Assembly: GCA_020073015.1 (NCBI GenBank)
Contig: JAIQFZ010000028.1
Location: 25,099 to 89,098 of the forward strand
Reading direction: 5' to 3'
DNA from: Terriglobia bacterium
Lineage (GTDB): Bacteria; Acidobacteriota; Terriglobia; Terriglobales; Acidobacteriaceae
Length of the DNA: 64,000 nt
Positions 19,012 to 26,325 of the stretch are shown piece after piece. Numbering within the stretch: position 1 is the stretch's first letter; each line of letters opens with the position of its first letter. The translations under genes and the position numbers were made by a program. Below the pieces are notes generated by a model, which made no database searches, had not been told where the DNA came from, and saw only the letters and a list, made by a program, of their open reading frames with translations.

Positions 19012-19235
19012 AAGACACTCGGAGGTGTGGTACTCGTCTGCCATGATCATGGCTGCAGTCGAAGAAGGGTGTCGGCGCTGGACATGGAGTGTGCCGCATT
19101 ATTCCCATTCCGGAACAAAGCGCAAAATGATATCCGTTACTCATCCCAGGGCCGTAACAATTCCCCTGAATCTGTGTTTATTCAAATGAAGTCCGACGCC
19201 GAAAGCATCGCGTTGACAAATCAGCAGGAGGCCTC

Positions 19236-19658
19236 ATGCAAAAGCGGTATTTTCATCTTCTTGTAGTTCTGGTGGTGGTTATTTTCACGTCCATGGTCTG
19301 GGCACAGCGTGGGCCGGGCAGTGGTGTGCCCCGCTACGATCCAAAGACCGAAACGACAGTCAGCGGAACCATCGAGGACATCCAGTTGCTCCCCGGGCGC
19401 CATCAGTGGACCGGAACGCATCTCATCCTGAAAACCGAATCCGGCACGATCGAGGTGCACGTAGGTCCCACGGCCTACATCGAAAAGCGTCAATTCTCGT
19501 TCACGAAAGGCGACCGCATCGAAGTTCTGGGCTCGCAGGTCAAGGTCGGGAGCAAAGACGCGCTCTTGGCACGGGAGATTACGAAGGAAGGCAAGAAACT
19601 TATTCTTCGGGATCAGGACGGCGTGCCATCGTGGTCGCGGCGGAATCGAACCAACTGA
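19236..19658 (+). CDS. Small secreted beta-rich protein, unknown function
   Basis: A protein of 140 residues with a signal peptide (residues 1-23, ending MVWAQ). The mature part is a compact run of strands: TTVSGTIEDIQLLPG, GTHLILKTESGTIEVHVGPTAYIEK, FTKGDRIEVLGSQVKV, ALLAREITKEGKKLILRDQDG. This is the pattern of an OB-fold (as in YgiW/BOF-type periplasmic proteins), and I infer that fold only. The ribosome binding site AGGAGG lies 5 bases before ATG 19236. It stands alone between a divergent peptidase gene and a YbjQ-like gene. Confidence 0.8.
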   Translation: MQKRYFHLLVVLVVVIFTSMVWAQRGPGSGVPRYDPKTETTVSGTIEDIQLLPGRHQWTGTHLILKTESGTIEVHVGPTAYIEKRQFSFTKGDRIEVLGSQVKVGSKDALLAREITKEGKKLILRDQDGVPSWSRRNRTN

Positions 19659-19841
19659 TCTGAAACCAATCGCACAACAACGAGGGGAGCCGTGTGCTCC
19701 CCCTTTTCCAGATCGGCTGCGGTGCGGGAACATGCGCCGGCCTGGTTCGGTGATAACTGTGCTACAAGAAGGAGTTCAAGAGAATTTGTACTCCTCACGA
19801 AAATGGGGTACAAAAGTGTTTTCCAGACGGCAGGAGGCACG

Positions 19842-20207
19842 ATGGCTACGTATTCCGCGGCGGCGGGACGCATGGTCCCGCACAACATGGTGACTACGCA
19901 GTTCGAACTGGATGGGTTTCGAGTCGTGCGTACGCTGGGAGTAGTCCGTGGGATAACCGTGCGCTCGCGATCCATCTTTGGAACGATCGGGGCCGGTTTA
20001 CAAACACTGGTCGGCGGCAATATTACCCTGCTGACCAACCTGTGCGAGAAGACACGGGCGGAAGCATTCGATCTCATGCTGCAGCACGCCGCTGAGATTG
20101 GGGCCAACGCCGTGGTAGGCGCACGCTACGATGCCACCGAGGTGATGCAGGGCGTCACCGAAGTTCTCGCCTATGGGACGGCGGTGTTCGTGGAGCAAGC
20201 GCGGTAG
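19842..20207 (+). CDS. YbjQ/UPF0145 family protein
   Basis: A protein of 121 residues. The YbjQ fold is visible as GFRVVRTLGVVRGITVRSRSIFGTIGAGLQTLVGGNITLLTNLCEKTRAEAFDLMLQHAAEIGANAVVGARYDA, then TEVLAYGTAVFVE. Family members form pentamers; 'heavy-metal binding' is annotated but unproven. I start at ATG 19842, which has AGGAGG 5 bases upstream; the frame is open further upstream but without a better start. Confidence 0.88.
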   Translation: MATYSAAAGRMVPHNMVTTQFELDGFRVVRTLGVVRGITVRSRSIFGTIGAGLQTLVGGNITLLTNLCEKTRAEAFDLMLQHAAEIGANAVVGARYDATEVMQGVTEVLAYGTAVFVEQAR

Positions 20208-20280
20208 ACAGGGTTGATTTCTGAATCATTGATGGTTGACGGGAGGTCTGTACGAACGGTCAGAAATCAACGCCCCGACA

Positions 20281-20700
20281 TTATTCTTTGTACAAGAAGC
20301 CCGCGACCAGGGTAGCCAGGATCGATCCTACCCACAGATCGAGCATCCACCCGAGGGGCAGCACGCGCGGGATCGGGGACCAGGCTGCCTGAGCGAAATT
20401 ACCCGGGACACCGGCGCAGAAACCGACCAGCATGCCGATCTTGACAGCCGTCCTGGGCCCGGCGCCCGCGGTGGCACGGCTCCAGGCATAGAGATAGGCC
20501 AGCAGAATGGACATCACGAACACCAGCAGAATCCACTGTCCGGCAAAGAACGGATAACGCGATTCCTTCAGGAACAGTCCCTGCTTCTGCATAGCCTCGT
20601 AGAACGGCCCCAGCCGCGTGTTAATGAAAAAACTCCACGCATTCCAGACCACTCCACCCGCAATGCCGCCGAGCCATATCCGAGCCTGATTCAGCTTCAT
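20281..20700 (-). CDS. Four-helix membrane protein, unknown function
   Basis: A protein of 139 residues with four predicted membrane segments: ARIWLGGIAGGVVWNAWSFF, FFAGQWILLVFVMSILLAYLY, TAVKIGMLVGFCAGVPGNF, and LDLWVGSILATLVAGFLY. I recognise no motif that names a family. It starts at ATG 20700. Neighbours give no functional hint. Confidence 0.65.
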   Translation of the reverse strand: MKLNQARIWLGGIAGGVVWNAWSFFINTRLGPFYEAMQKQGLFLKESRYPFFAGQWILLVFVMSILLAYLYAWSRATAGAGPRTAVKIGMLVGFCAGVPGNFAQAAWSPIPRVLPLGWMLDLWVGSILATLVAGFLYKE

Positions 20701-21052
20701 TTCGCCCCCTTGTGAACGGATGTTTCTTCCGGCACAGTGTACTCCCGGACGGCATTTTTTCTGCAGTTTTGTAGAGGGGGGAGCCTAGTTGGGAAGCAGC
20801 CGCTCCAGCGCTTGCCGGCGATCGGCAAGGCTGCGGTGCATTTGGGGACGACAAAGAGCGCGCTAAGGTGCCGTCCCGCCGGTTCGAACTCCATTGTGCC
20901 GCCCACGCGTCACGAGAAATGGTGACGGGTCTCACAGCGGGATGTCCGGTGCCGGACTAGGCTAAATTTGCGCTCGACTCGCCTGAGTCGAACGACGCCA
21001 GACTATCAAGACCTTCCGCCCGACGTTCGTGCAGGGGCCAAGGAGGAGCGTC
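20701..21052. other. Intergenic region with two small hairpins
   Basis: This gap of 352 bp separates two divergently placed membrane-protein genes. It holds CTTGCCG-GCGAT-CGGCAAG (about 20812-20830) and CGTCAC-loop-GTGACG (about 20907-20926). Neither has a U-tract. No gene is seen. Confidence 0.4.
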
Positions 21053-21793
21053 ATGCTGCTGCTGTTCTGGTTTCTTCTCTTCGTGGTTGGCACATGCCTT
21101 GTGCTGCTGATGCCGGCGCTTTGGGGCAAGCAGATCTATAACACTTATCGCGGCACCCGCACGGTGAACTGCCCAGAGACACATGCGTCGGTTGCAGTTC
21201 GCTTCCGTGCCCTGCGCGCTGCCTTTACAGGCCTGAGCGGTAAACCGAAACTGCGTCTGGCGGACTGCTCGCGCTGGCCGGTGCACGCCGACTGTGGGCA
21301 GGAATGCATCCCCGATGCCGAAAAGAGGGGGCCGATTCCGGTGGTGCGCGCCGCGTTACCGGAGAAAAACAGGATCTGTCACCTGCCGGTGTTTCTCGCG
21401 GCGGCTGCGGCTTGGGTGCTGGGCATGGCGTGGCATTCCGAGTATCTGTTCCGTCCCCTGTGGATGAATGCCACGAATCTGAGCGACCACGATACGCGGG
21501 TCGTAGCCGAGATGTGGACGCCACACCTGCTCACGGTGGCCGCTTGCCTTCTGTTCGCATACGCCGTCGGCGCGCTGCTTGCCTGGTTTGGAAAGCGCAC
21601 GCTGTTCAGCGGCCTCCAGATGGCGCTCTCCCTCTGGCTGGTGGTTGTGGCTGCGATCATGATGGCGACGCGATCCGAGGTTACTGCGCAGCTGATGTGG
21701 ATCGAGGGGGGCTACAGTTTCCTGGGCGCACTTCTTGTTGGAATGATCGTCGGCGGTGTTCCGCGCCGGGTGTTTGTGAAGGACAGCGAGTAG
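21053..21793 (+). CDS. Membrane protein with a Cys-rich insert
   Basis: A protein of 246 residues. An N-terminal membrane helix (LLLFWFLLFVVGTCLVLLMPAL) is followed by a soluble stretch with a patterned Cys set: NCPETHASVAV, then LADCSRWPVHADCGQECIPD (CPET...CSRWP...CGQEC). The remainder has four membrane helices (VFLAAAAAWVLGMAWH; LLTVAACLLFAYAVGALLAWF; LSLWLVVVAAIMMA; YSFLGALLVGMIVGGV). The four spaced cysteines look like a metal or Fe-S site; function is unknown. AGGAGG lies 7 bases before ATG 21053. Confidence 0.7.
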   Translation: MLLLFWFLLFVVGTCLVLLMPALWGKQIYNTYRGTRTVNCPETHASVAVRFRALRAAFTGLSGKPKLRLADCSRWPVHADCGQECIPDAEKRGPIPVVRAALPEKNRICHLPVFLAAAAAWVLGMAWHSEYLFRPLWMNATNLSDHDTRVVAEMWTPHLLTVAACLLFAYAVGALLAWFGKRTLFSGLQMALSLWLVVVAAIMMATRSEVTAQLMWIEGGYSFLGALLVGMIVGGVPRRVFVKDSE

Positions 21794-21800
21794 CAGTTTC

Positions 21801-21880
21801 TCCTGATGACGGCTGCAAGGACGAAGGACCTATGTATCTCAGAATGGTACATAGGTCCTTCGCTTCGCTCAGGATGACCG
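21801..21880. repeat. Hairpin repeat ('CTTCGCTCAGGATGAC' family)
   Basis: CGAAGGACCTATGTA (21822-21836) and TACATAGGTCCTTCG (21848-21862) are perfect inverted copies around an 11-base loop, followed by CTTCGCTCAGGATGACC; TCCTGATGAC at 21801 mirrors the outer edge. Translated, this family yields the peptide VILSEAKDL, which I recall being over-predicted in acidobacterial genomes. Here it separates convergent genes and could act as a bidirectional terminator. Confidence 0.75.
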
Positions 21881-21918
21881 CGTAAGACTTGGAGGCGTAC
21901 AGTCTCGCAATTCCGTGC

Positions 21919-22641
21919 TCAATCCTGCAACACGATGAGTGGGCCGGGTTCCGGACGCTGATGGAGCCCGCACTCTGTCTTGGCGAAGCCCGCCCACCGT
22001 CCCGAGCGCGGGTCTTCTCCGCTCTCGACCGGTCGTGTGCAGGGTTCGCAACCGATGCTGGGATAGCCACGATCATGCAGCGGGTTGTAAGGAAGATCGT
22101 TGCTGCGCACGTAATCCCAGACCATGTCGTTGGTCCAGTCGCAGAGCGGATTGATCTTGATCAGTCCGAACTTCGCATCCCAATCCACCTTCTGAGCATG
22201 GGTTCGATCCGGCGTTTGATCGCGGCGGATGGCGGCAATCCAGGCGTCCAGCTTAGATAGCTTTGCCCGCAGTGGCTCGACCTTTCGCATGTAGCAGCAG
22301 CGGTCCGGGCTGTGCAGCCACAACGAGGGCCCGTGCTTTTGATTCTGCTCGTCTACGGTTAACGCGGGCTTCAGGCGTTCCACTTCAATGCCATACCGGC
22401 GCTCGATCTTGGCCATGAGTTCGTACGTCTCAGGGAAGAACAGACCCGTATCAAGCGTGAATACACGGACGTCCGTGCGCAAGCGCATCGCGATGTCGAT
22501 GAGTACGATTCCTTCGGGGCCAAATGCGGACGCAACCGCGATCCGCTTTCCGAAGCGGTGCAGCGACCAGTCAAGCAGTTCTTCGGCAGTCCACGATTCG
22601 GCGAATCCCTGCATGGTTCGAAGCCAGGTGCGCTCACCCAT
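21919..22641 (-). CDS. cysH: Adenylyl-sulfate (APS) reductase, thioredoxin-dependent
   Basis: A protein of 240 residues. It reduces adenosine phosphosulfate to sulfite in assimilatory sulfate reduction. Visible: the PP-loop region SAFGPEGIVLIDIA, FTLDTGLFFPETY, the paired cysteines CCYMRKVEPL and GCEPCTR that bind a [4Fe-4S] cluster (this marks APS rather than PAPS substrates), and the C-terminal catalytic Cys in KTECGLH. It is the last gene of the operon sir-PC2DH-SUMT-cysH and overlaps the SUMT gene by 8 bp, so it is translationally coupled and would fall under the cysteine attenuator at the head of the operon. Confidence 0.94.
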   Translation of the reverse strand: MGERTWLRTMQGFAESWTAEELLDWSLHRFGKRIAVASAFGPEGIVLIDIAMRLRTDVRVFTLDTGLFFPETYELMAKIERRYGIEVERLKPALTVDEQNQKHGPSLWLHSPDRCCYMRKVEPLRAKLSKLDAWIAAIRRDQTPDRTHAQKVDWDAKFGLIKINPLCDWTNDMVWDYVRSNDLPYNPLHDRGYPSIGCEPCTRPVESGEDPRSGRWAGFAKTECGLHQRPEPGPLIVLQD

Positions 22642-23470
22642 GAATCACCGCCTGATTGGCAGCCAGCCGGTAATCGTCGGTTGCAGTAGGGACCGCGGGC
22701 TGCGCAGGCAGCGGCTGGCCGTAAAGCGTCTCGAGCCGGAGCCGGTCGTGCTGTGAGAGACGGACGACGTCTCCAATGATGAGGATGGACGGTTTGGCCT
22801 GCATGGTGATCTGGGGAAGTTCGTTCAGCGTGGTCAAGATCATCTGTTGTGATGGGGTGCTGGCGCGTGACACGATCGCGACGGGCGTTTGCAAGGCGAG
22901 GCCAGCCGCCGCGAGTTTGCGTGCGGTGATGCGCGCGTCGGGGCCGGGCATGTACAGCGCGATGGTTGTGCCTGAGGCCAGAAGGGAGCGGAGATCGGGG
23001 AGAGGCCGGTCATTGTCATTGGCACTGGCGAAGTGGCCGGTCATAATGAGAAGCGACGAAGCGGTTGCGCGCCTGGTCAGCGAGATTTCCGCCGCTGCGG
23101 CCGCCGCCAGAACTGAGGTCACGCCGGGCACCACTTCGAATTCGATGCCCGCCTCGCGCAACGCCTGGATTTCTTCTCCCGAGCGGCCGAACACGAGCGG
23201 GTCGCCGCCCTTGAGGCGAACCACCTGCAGACCCTGCCGGGCGAGTTCGATCATGAGGAAGTGGATGGCCTCCTGGCGCGTGCTCTTCTGGCCGCAGCGC
23301 TTGCCCACGTCATAAATGCGAGCCTTCCTGGGTGCATGGCTCAGAATCTGAGGCGATACCAGGTCATCGTGCAGGACCGTGTCGGCCTGACGGAGGATGC
23401 GCAGCGCTTTCAGCGTGAGTAGCTCCGGATCACCGGGGCCCGCGCCAACGAGATAAACTTTGCCGTTCAC
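22634..23470 (-). CDS. cobA: Uroporphyrinogen-III C-methyltransferase (SUMT)
   Basis: A protein of 278 residues that makes precorrin-2, the precursor of siroheme. It opens with GKVYLVGAGPGDPELLTLKAL (SAM-binding loop) and has the second family motif VVRLKGGDPLVFGRSGEEI, then VVPGVTSVLAAAAAAEISLTRR and ALYMPGPDA. The start is GTG 23470, overlapping the previous stop as GTGA, with AAAGGA upstream. The frame is open far upstream, but that stretch lies antisense to nothing sensible and overlaps two real genes. The C-terminal 20 or so residues (LPAQPAVPTATDD...) are a non-conserved tail. Confidence 0.93.
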   Translation of the reverse strand: MNGKVYLVGAGPGDPELLTLKALRILRQADTVLHDDLVSPQILSHAPRKARIYDVGKRCGQKSTRQEAIHFLMIELARQGLQVVRLKGGDPLVFGRSGEEIQALREAGIEFEVVPGVTSVLAAAAAAEISLTRRATASSLLIMTGHFASANDNDRPLPDLRSLLASGTTIALYMPGPDARITARKLAAAGLALQTPVAIVSRASTPSQQMILTTLNELPQITMQAKPSILIIGDVVRLSQHDRLRLETLYGQPLPAQPAVPTATDDYRLAANQAVIHG

Positions 23471-24090
23471 AAAAGGTCCTTTCCTGTTTCGAGTAGCCGG
23501 TCGTGCTCGAATTCTGCAAACGCTTCCGGAGTGACGGATTGGTGAAGCAGACTGCGCCGCAGCTGAGGTTCGCAGCCGCTCTGGAACAACGCTGCCCGCT
23601 TCTTGCCCAGCTCTTCGAGCCAAACGCCGTAGACGGGCGGAAACTCTTCTTCGAACTGCTTGCGGACGCGCTGCGCCAGCGCGGGGCTGAGTCCGCCGGT
23701 TGAAATCGCGATCTGGAAGTGACCGCGACGCACCACCGCCGGATAGAAGAAATCGCAATGGGGCGGATCGTCGACGACGTTGCAAAGGATGCCTCGCTCC
23801 TGCGCTGCCCGGTAGATCCCGTGATTTACTGCCACCGACGAGGTGGCGGCGACTACAAGGAAGACGCCGTCGAGATCGGACGGCTCGAAGGTTCGTTGCG
23901 ACCAAGCCAGCGTGCCACGGCTCGCTGCGTCCGTGACGGCAGCTGAGGCCGAAAGAGCGACCACGTGAACCCGGGCTCCGCAGTCGACGAGACTGCGAAT
24001 TTTTGGCTCGCCGATACTGCCCGCTCCGACAACCAGGCAGGGGCGTCCGTCGAGCTTGAGGAACATCGGGAATAGTGGTGCGGCGCTCAT
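23467..24090 (-). CDS. Precorrin-2 dehydrogenase / sirohydrochlorin ferrochelatase (CysG N-terminal type)
   Basis: A protein of 207 residues from ATG 24090. The NAD-binding loop reads CLVVGAGSIGEPKIRSLVDCGARVHVVAL; then comes GVFLVVAATSSVAVNHGIYRAA, and the catalytic/structural NVVDDPPHCDFFYPAVVRRGHFQIAISTGG, typical of the siroheme synthase N-terminal domain. It oxidises precorrin-2 and may insert iron to give siroheme for the sulfite reductase encoded directly upstream. The alternative TTG 24099 would sit on the ribosome binding site GGAAGG, so ATG 24090 is better. The last codons overlap the SUMT start. Confidence 0.92.
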   Translation of the reverse strand: MSAAPLFPMFLKLDGRPCLVVGAGSIGEPKIRSLVDCGARVHVVALSASAAVTDAASRGTLAWSQRTFEPSDLDGVFLVVAATSSVAVNHGIYRAAQERGILCNVVDDPPHCDFFYPAVVRRGHFQIAISTGGLSPALAQRVRKQFEEEFPPVYGVWLEELGKKRAALFQSGCEPQLRRSLLHQSVTPEAFAEFEHDRLLETGKDLL

Positions 24091-24095
24091 TTCGA

Positions 24096-25649
24096 TCAAC
24101 CTTCCACCGCCTGCGGCACCGGAGCGGCCGGGCGATCGCGTTCCACGGGCTCGACCTGCTCCCCGGCCAGAAATTGCCGAAGCTCGGCGTCACTGTGCCG
24201 TCCGAAGAAGCGGCGGAGATTCTCGCCGGGCTCCCGGGTTGCGCGGTAGGTGCGCAAGAGGCGCTCGATGGCATCGGGCACCTGCTGCGCCGCGCAGCGG
24301 TAGCCAACCGGACGTGCAATCGTCGGAAACGAACCCACGGCTCCGCCTACGCAGAAGTAGTAAGCGTCCACGAATGAGCCGTTGACTTTGAGCTTCTTGC
24401 CTTCGAGGCCGATGTCGGCGATCCAGTGCTGGCCGCAACTGTTGGGGCAGCCAGTGACGTGCAGCTTGAAGTCCTGATCGAAGCCGGGCAGGCGGTCGTC
24501 GAGTTCTTCAGTGAGCCAGCGTGAATTTACGATCAGCAGGTTCTGCATGGCGGTGGTTCGCAGGTCACCGGAGGCATGGCGTTCGGAGAGTTCGGCTGCC
24601 GCATGTAGCTGTTCCCAACTGACGCGTCCACGCACGACTGCGGCCCCCACGAAGCACAGGCCCTCCTGTTTTTGCGAATGAATTCCGAGGTGATCGCGAT
24701 AATTGTCCTGGGGCGGATGCTCGGGCTCGGCGGGATCGAGTTCAAAGCCCAGCAGGCGTTCAAGTTCGCGCTGGAAGGCTTCTGCGCTCCAGCCTTCGCG
24801 GAGGAAAAGAAACTTCAGGCGGGCGCGCTCACGATGTTCGCGCAGGGAGGTCGTCGCGCGGAAGAGTTCGGCCACTCCGCGAATCACGTCCACTACCTGA
24901 GGCCAGCGCACAAAGGCGTTGAGACGGACCGCCAGGTGAGGATCGGTCGAGAGTCCACCGCCGACCCGCAGCGAGAAGCCGGTTTCCAACTGTCCGCGAA
25001 AACTGCGCGTGATCGCCGTCAAGCCGACGTCATTGATCTCCGGATACGAGCACCAGGCGCGGCAGCCGGTGAGTGAGACTTTGAACTTGCGCGGCAGGTT
25101 ATAGAACTCGGCGTTGCCCGCGAGCAGACGCGAAGCTTCCATCGCCAGCGGGGAAGGGTCGCAGATTTCGTCGGCATCGACGCCGGCCACCGGGCATCCG
25201 GTGATGTTGCGGACCACGTCGCCGCACGCGCCCAAGGTGGTAAGTCCTTGTTGTTCCAGCGTTTGGAGAACTTCGGGGAGCGATTCGGGCGTCACCCAGT
25301 GCAGTTGAATGTTTTGGCGCACGGTGATGTCGGCAACGCCGCGTCCGAAGCGCCTGGAGAGATCAGCGATGGCGCGGAGTTGAGCGGCGCGCAGGATGCC
25401 GTTCGGGATGCGGATCCGAACCATGAAGTAGGGAAGGGCTTTGCCTTCGCCGTTGTGTCCTCCCACCACCCCAGCGCCATCGCCCTGCGTGTACACACCC
25501 CACCAGCGCAGATAGGTGCCGAGCCATTCGGGTGGAATTGCCGGGAAGCCGGTGCGTGCGAACCCGCGAATTTCCTCGAGTGCGTCCCAGGGATTCTTCT
25601 CTCGCTTCAACCGTTCGACGCGTTGTGCTTTCGATTCTTTCGTCGCCAT
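24096..25649 (-). CDS. Siroheme-dependent sulfite/nitrite reductase lacking one cysteine pair
   Basis: A ferredoxin-type sulfite (or nitrite) reductase of 517 residues, first gene of the sulfite-assimilation operon. Present: ferredoxin-like half-domains (PYFMVRIRIPNGILRAAQLR; DITVRQNIQLHW), CGDVVRNITGCPVAG, FKVSLTGCRAWCSYPEINDVG, and the second cluster pair TGCPNSCGQHWIADIG (C401, C405). Missing: the segment with the first pair (C-x5-C, as in ACTGxxFC) that should lie between LLIVN and RWLTEELDD. Here these run together at about residue 375 (24518-24530), so about 40-50 family residues appear to be lost in frame. A full siroheme/[4Fe-4S] site needs all four Cys, so activity is doubtful. The start ATG 25649 follows the attenuator; GGGGAAC lies before it. 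The sulfite rather than nitrite role is inferred from cysH. Confidence 0.85.
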   Translation of the reverse strand: MATKESKAQRVERLKREKNPWDALEEIRGFARTGFPAIPPEWLGTYLRWWGVYTQGDGAGVVGGHNGEGKALPYFMVRIRIPNGILRAAQLRAIADLSRRFGRGVADITVRQNIQLHWVTPESLPEVLQTLEQQGLTTLGACGDVVRNITGCPVAGVDADEICDPSPLAMEASRLLAGNAEFYNLPRKFKVSLTGCRAWCSYPEINDVGLTAITRSFRGQLETGFSLRVGGGLSTDPHLAVRLNAFVRWPQVVDVIRGVAELFRATTSLREHRERARLKFLFLREGWSAEAFQRELERLLGFELDPAEPEHPPQDNYRDHLGIHSQKQEGLCFVGAAVVRGRVSWEQLHAAAELSERHASGDLRTTAMQNLLIVNSRWLTEELDDRLPGFDQDFKLHVTGCPNSCGQHWIADIGLEGKKLKVNGSFVDAYYFCVGGAVGSFPTIARPVGYRCAAQQVPDAIERLLRTYRATREPGENLRRFFGRHSDAELRQFLAGEQVEPVERDRPAAPVPQAVEG

Positions 25650-25659
25650 TCTGTTCCCC

Positions 25660-25697
25660 AAAAACAAAAACCCACCGCCATTTTCTGGCGATGGGTT
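25660..25697 (-). terminator. Attenuator terminator hairpin (segments 3:4) before the sulfite reductase
   Basis: On the minus strand AACCCATCGCCA (25686-25697) pairs over 12 bp, with one G-U wobble, to TGGCGGTGGGTT (25669-25680) across a GAAAA loop. It runs into TTTGTTTTT (25660-25668). It is a strong intrinsic terminator located 11 nt before the reductase start, after the Cys leader ORF. Confidence 0.9.
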
Positions 25698-25730
25698 TGA
25701 TGTATGCCGAAACTCTAACTAAGAATTAGA

Positions 25731-25808
25731 TCAGCAACCCCCTGCGCCAGAACACACGTTGGCGCAACAACAACAGCACATCATGGAGTTGAGCTGATTT
25801 CCCGACAT
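25731..25808 (-). CDS. Cysteine-rich leader peptide (attenuator sensor)
   Basis: A 25-codon ORF: it opens MSGNQLNSMM, then has Cys at 11-15 (TGC TGT TGT TGT TGC), and further Cys at 19 and 25, the last codon before TGA (25731-25733). Seven of 25 residues are Cys. Tandem internal ATGs at 25784 and 25781 could also be the start. The Shine-Dalgarno is weak (GGGA before ATG 25808); leaderless translation is possible. The run of Cys codons ends on RNA segment 1 (25760-25766), and the stop lies just after segment 2, exactly as in amino-acid attenuators. The peptide itself probably has no role other than being translated. Polycysteine short ORFs that attenuate cysteine genes are known from mycobacteria. 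Confidence 0.8.
   Translation of the reverse strand: MSGNQLNSMMCCCCCANVCSGAGGC
25736..25766 (-). promoter_or_regulatory. Attenuator segments 1 and 2 (pause hairpin / antiterminator strand)
   Basis: Segment 1 TGCGCCA (25760-25766) pairs perfectly with segment 2 TGGCGCA (25743-25749). Segment 2 extended (TGGCG and GGGTT within 25736-25749) can instead pair with segment 3 (25686-25697: CGCCA and AACCC) and so block the terminator. Ribosome stalling on the Cys codons would cover segment 1 and favour 2:3. Confidence 0.75.
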
Positions 25809-25817
25809 CGTCCCGTT

Positions 25818-25848
25818 ACTCTACGCGGATTTTCACTGCGGTGTCCAA
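25818..25848 (-). promoter_or_regulatory. Tentative promoter of the sulfite-assimilation operon
   Basis: TTGGAC (minus strand, 25843-25848) and TAGAGT (25818-25823) with a 19-bp spacer; weak match. It would start the RNA within a few bases of the leader ATG at 25808, consistent with leaderless translation of the leader peptide. Confidence 0.3.
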
Positions 25849-26089
25849 TCAGTAAAACAATTTGGTCGCAGCAAAATTTTGGATGAACTGGATGCCAGGC
25901 GCGATGCAGTTTCTTTCCGACGGGAGATTTCCACAGACGAGCGGAGTCAAGTGTCTGCTGCAGCGAGGCAGCAGAGGTCGAACCAAGCCTGCAAACGCAA
26001 TCCCTAGTGGTCATCCAGTTGGTTAACTACAAGGCCTCGCGTTTTGCCGCTTGAGCCTCTTACGGAAGTCTCAACCTGAAACTTTCCTG
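25849..26089. other. Divergent intergenic region between sulfite operon and dcw cluster
   Basis: No gene is seen. It contains a perfect hairpin TCTGCTGC (25954-25961) / GCAGCAGA (25968-25975) without a U-tract. It is the regulatory gap between the leftward cysteine-controlled operon and the rightward mra promoter. Confidence 0.5.
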
Positions 26090-26117
26090 TTGACAATAAA
26101 CTAGTTAGGCGTAGGAT
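26090..26117 (+). promoter_or_regulatory. Sigma70-type promoter of the mra/dcw cluster
   Basis: A perfect -35 TTGACA (26090-26095), a 16-bp spacer and TAGGAT (26112-26117). The leader to mraZ is about 200 nt. Confidence 0.7.
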
Positions 26118-26141
26118 GTGGACAAAAGTGGTCGAAAGTGG
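26115..26141 (+). promoter_or_regulatory. MraZ operator: three 10-bp-spaced boxes
   Basis: GATGTGG (26115-26121), AAAGTGG (26125-26131) and AAAGTGG (26135-26141), each separated by 3 bp, start on the -10 and cover the predicted transcription start. MraZ in other bacteria binds GTG-core direct repeats with this spacing upstream of its own gene, so autorepression is likely. Confidence 0.75.
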
Positions 26142-26325
26142 AGTAAGTATTAGAGGACGTGGGCAAGAACGCTAACTTTCGAGGCGCCAGTGGTTTCAGA
26201 GACTGACACCCGCAAAAAGAGGCCCAACGAACCCGGATCCACTGCTTTTGTGACCGCTTCTACCTCCCTCGTGTTGGCTGTGGTAGCAGCCGTAATTAAA
26301 CGAAGCCCAGCCAAGAGCAGGACGC

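Noticed and set aside
21681..22076. Minus-strand frame containing VILSEAKDL
   Set aside because: It is the translation of the hairpin repeat at 21801-21880, a known over-prediction.
23471..24319. N-terminal extension of the SUMT gene (possible fusion protein)
   Set aside because: The extension overlaps the precorrin-2 dehydrogenase and sulfite reductase genes in another frame; GTG 23470 with coupled GTGA is the natural start.
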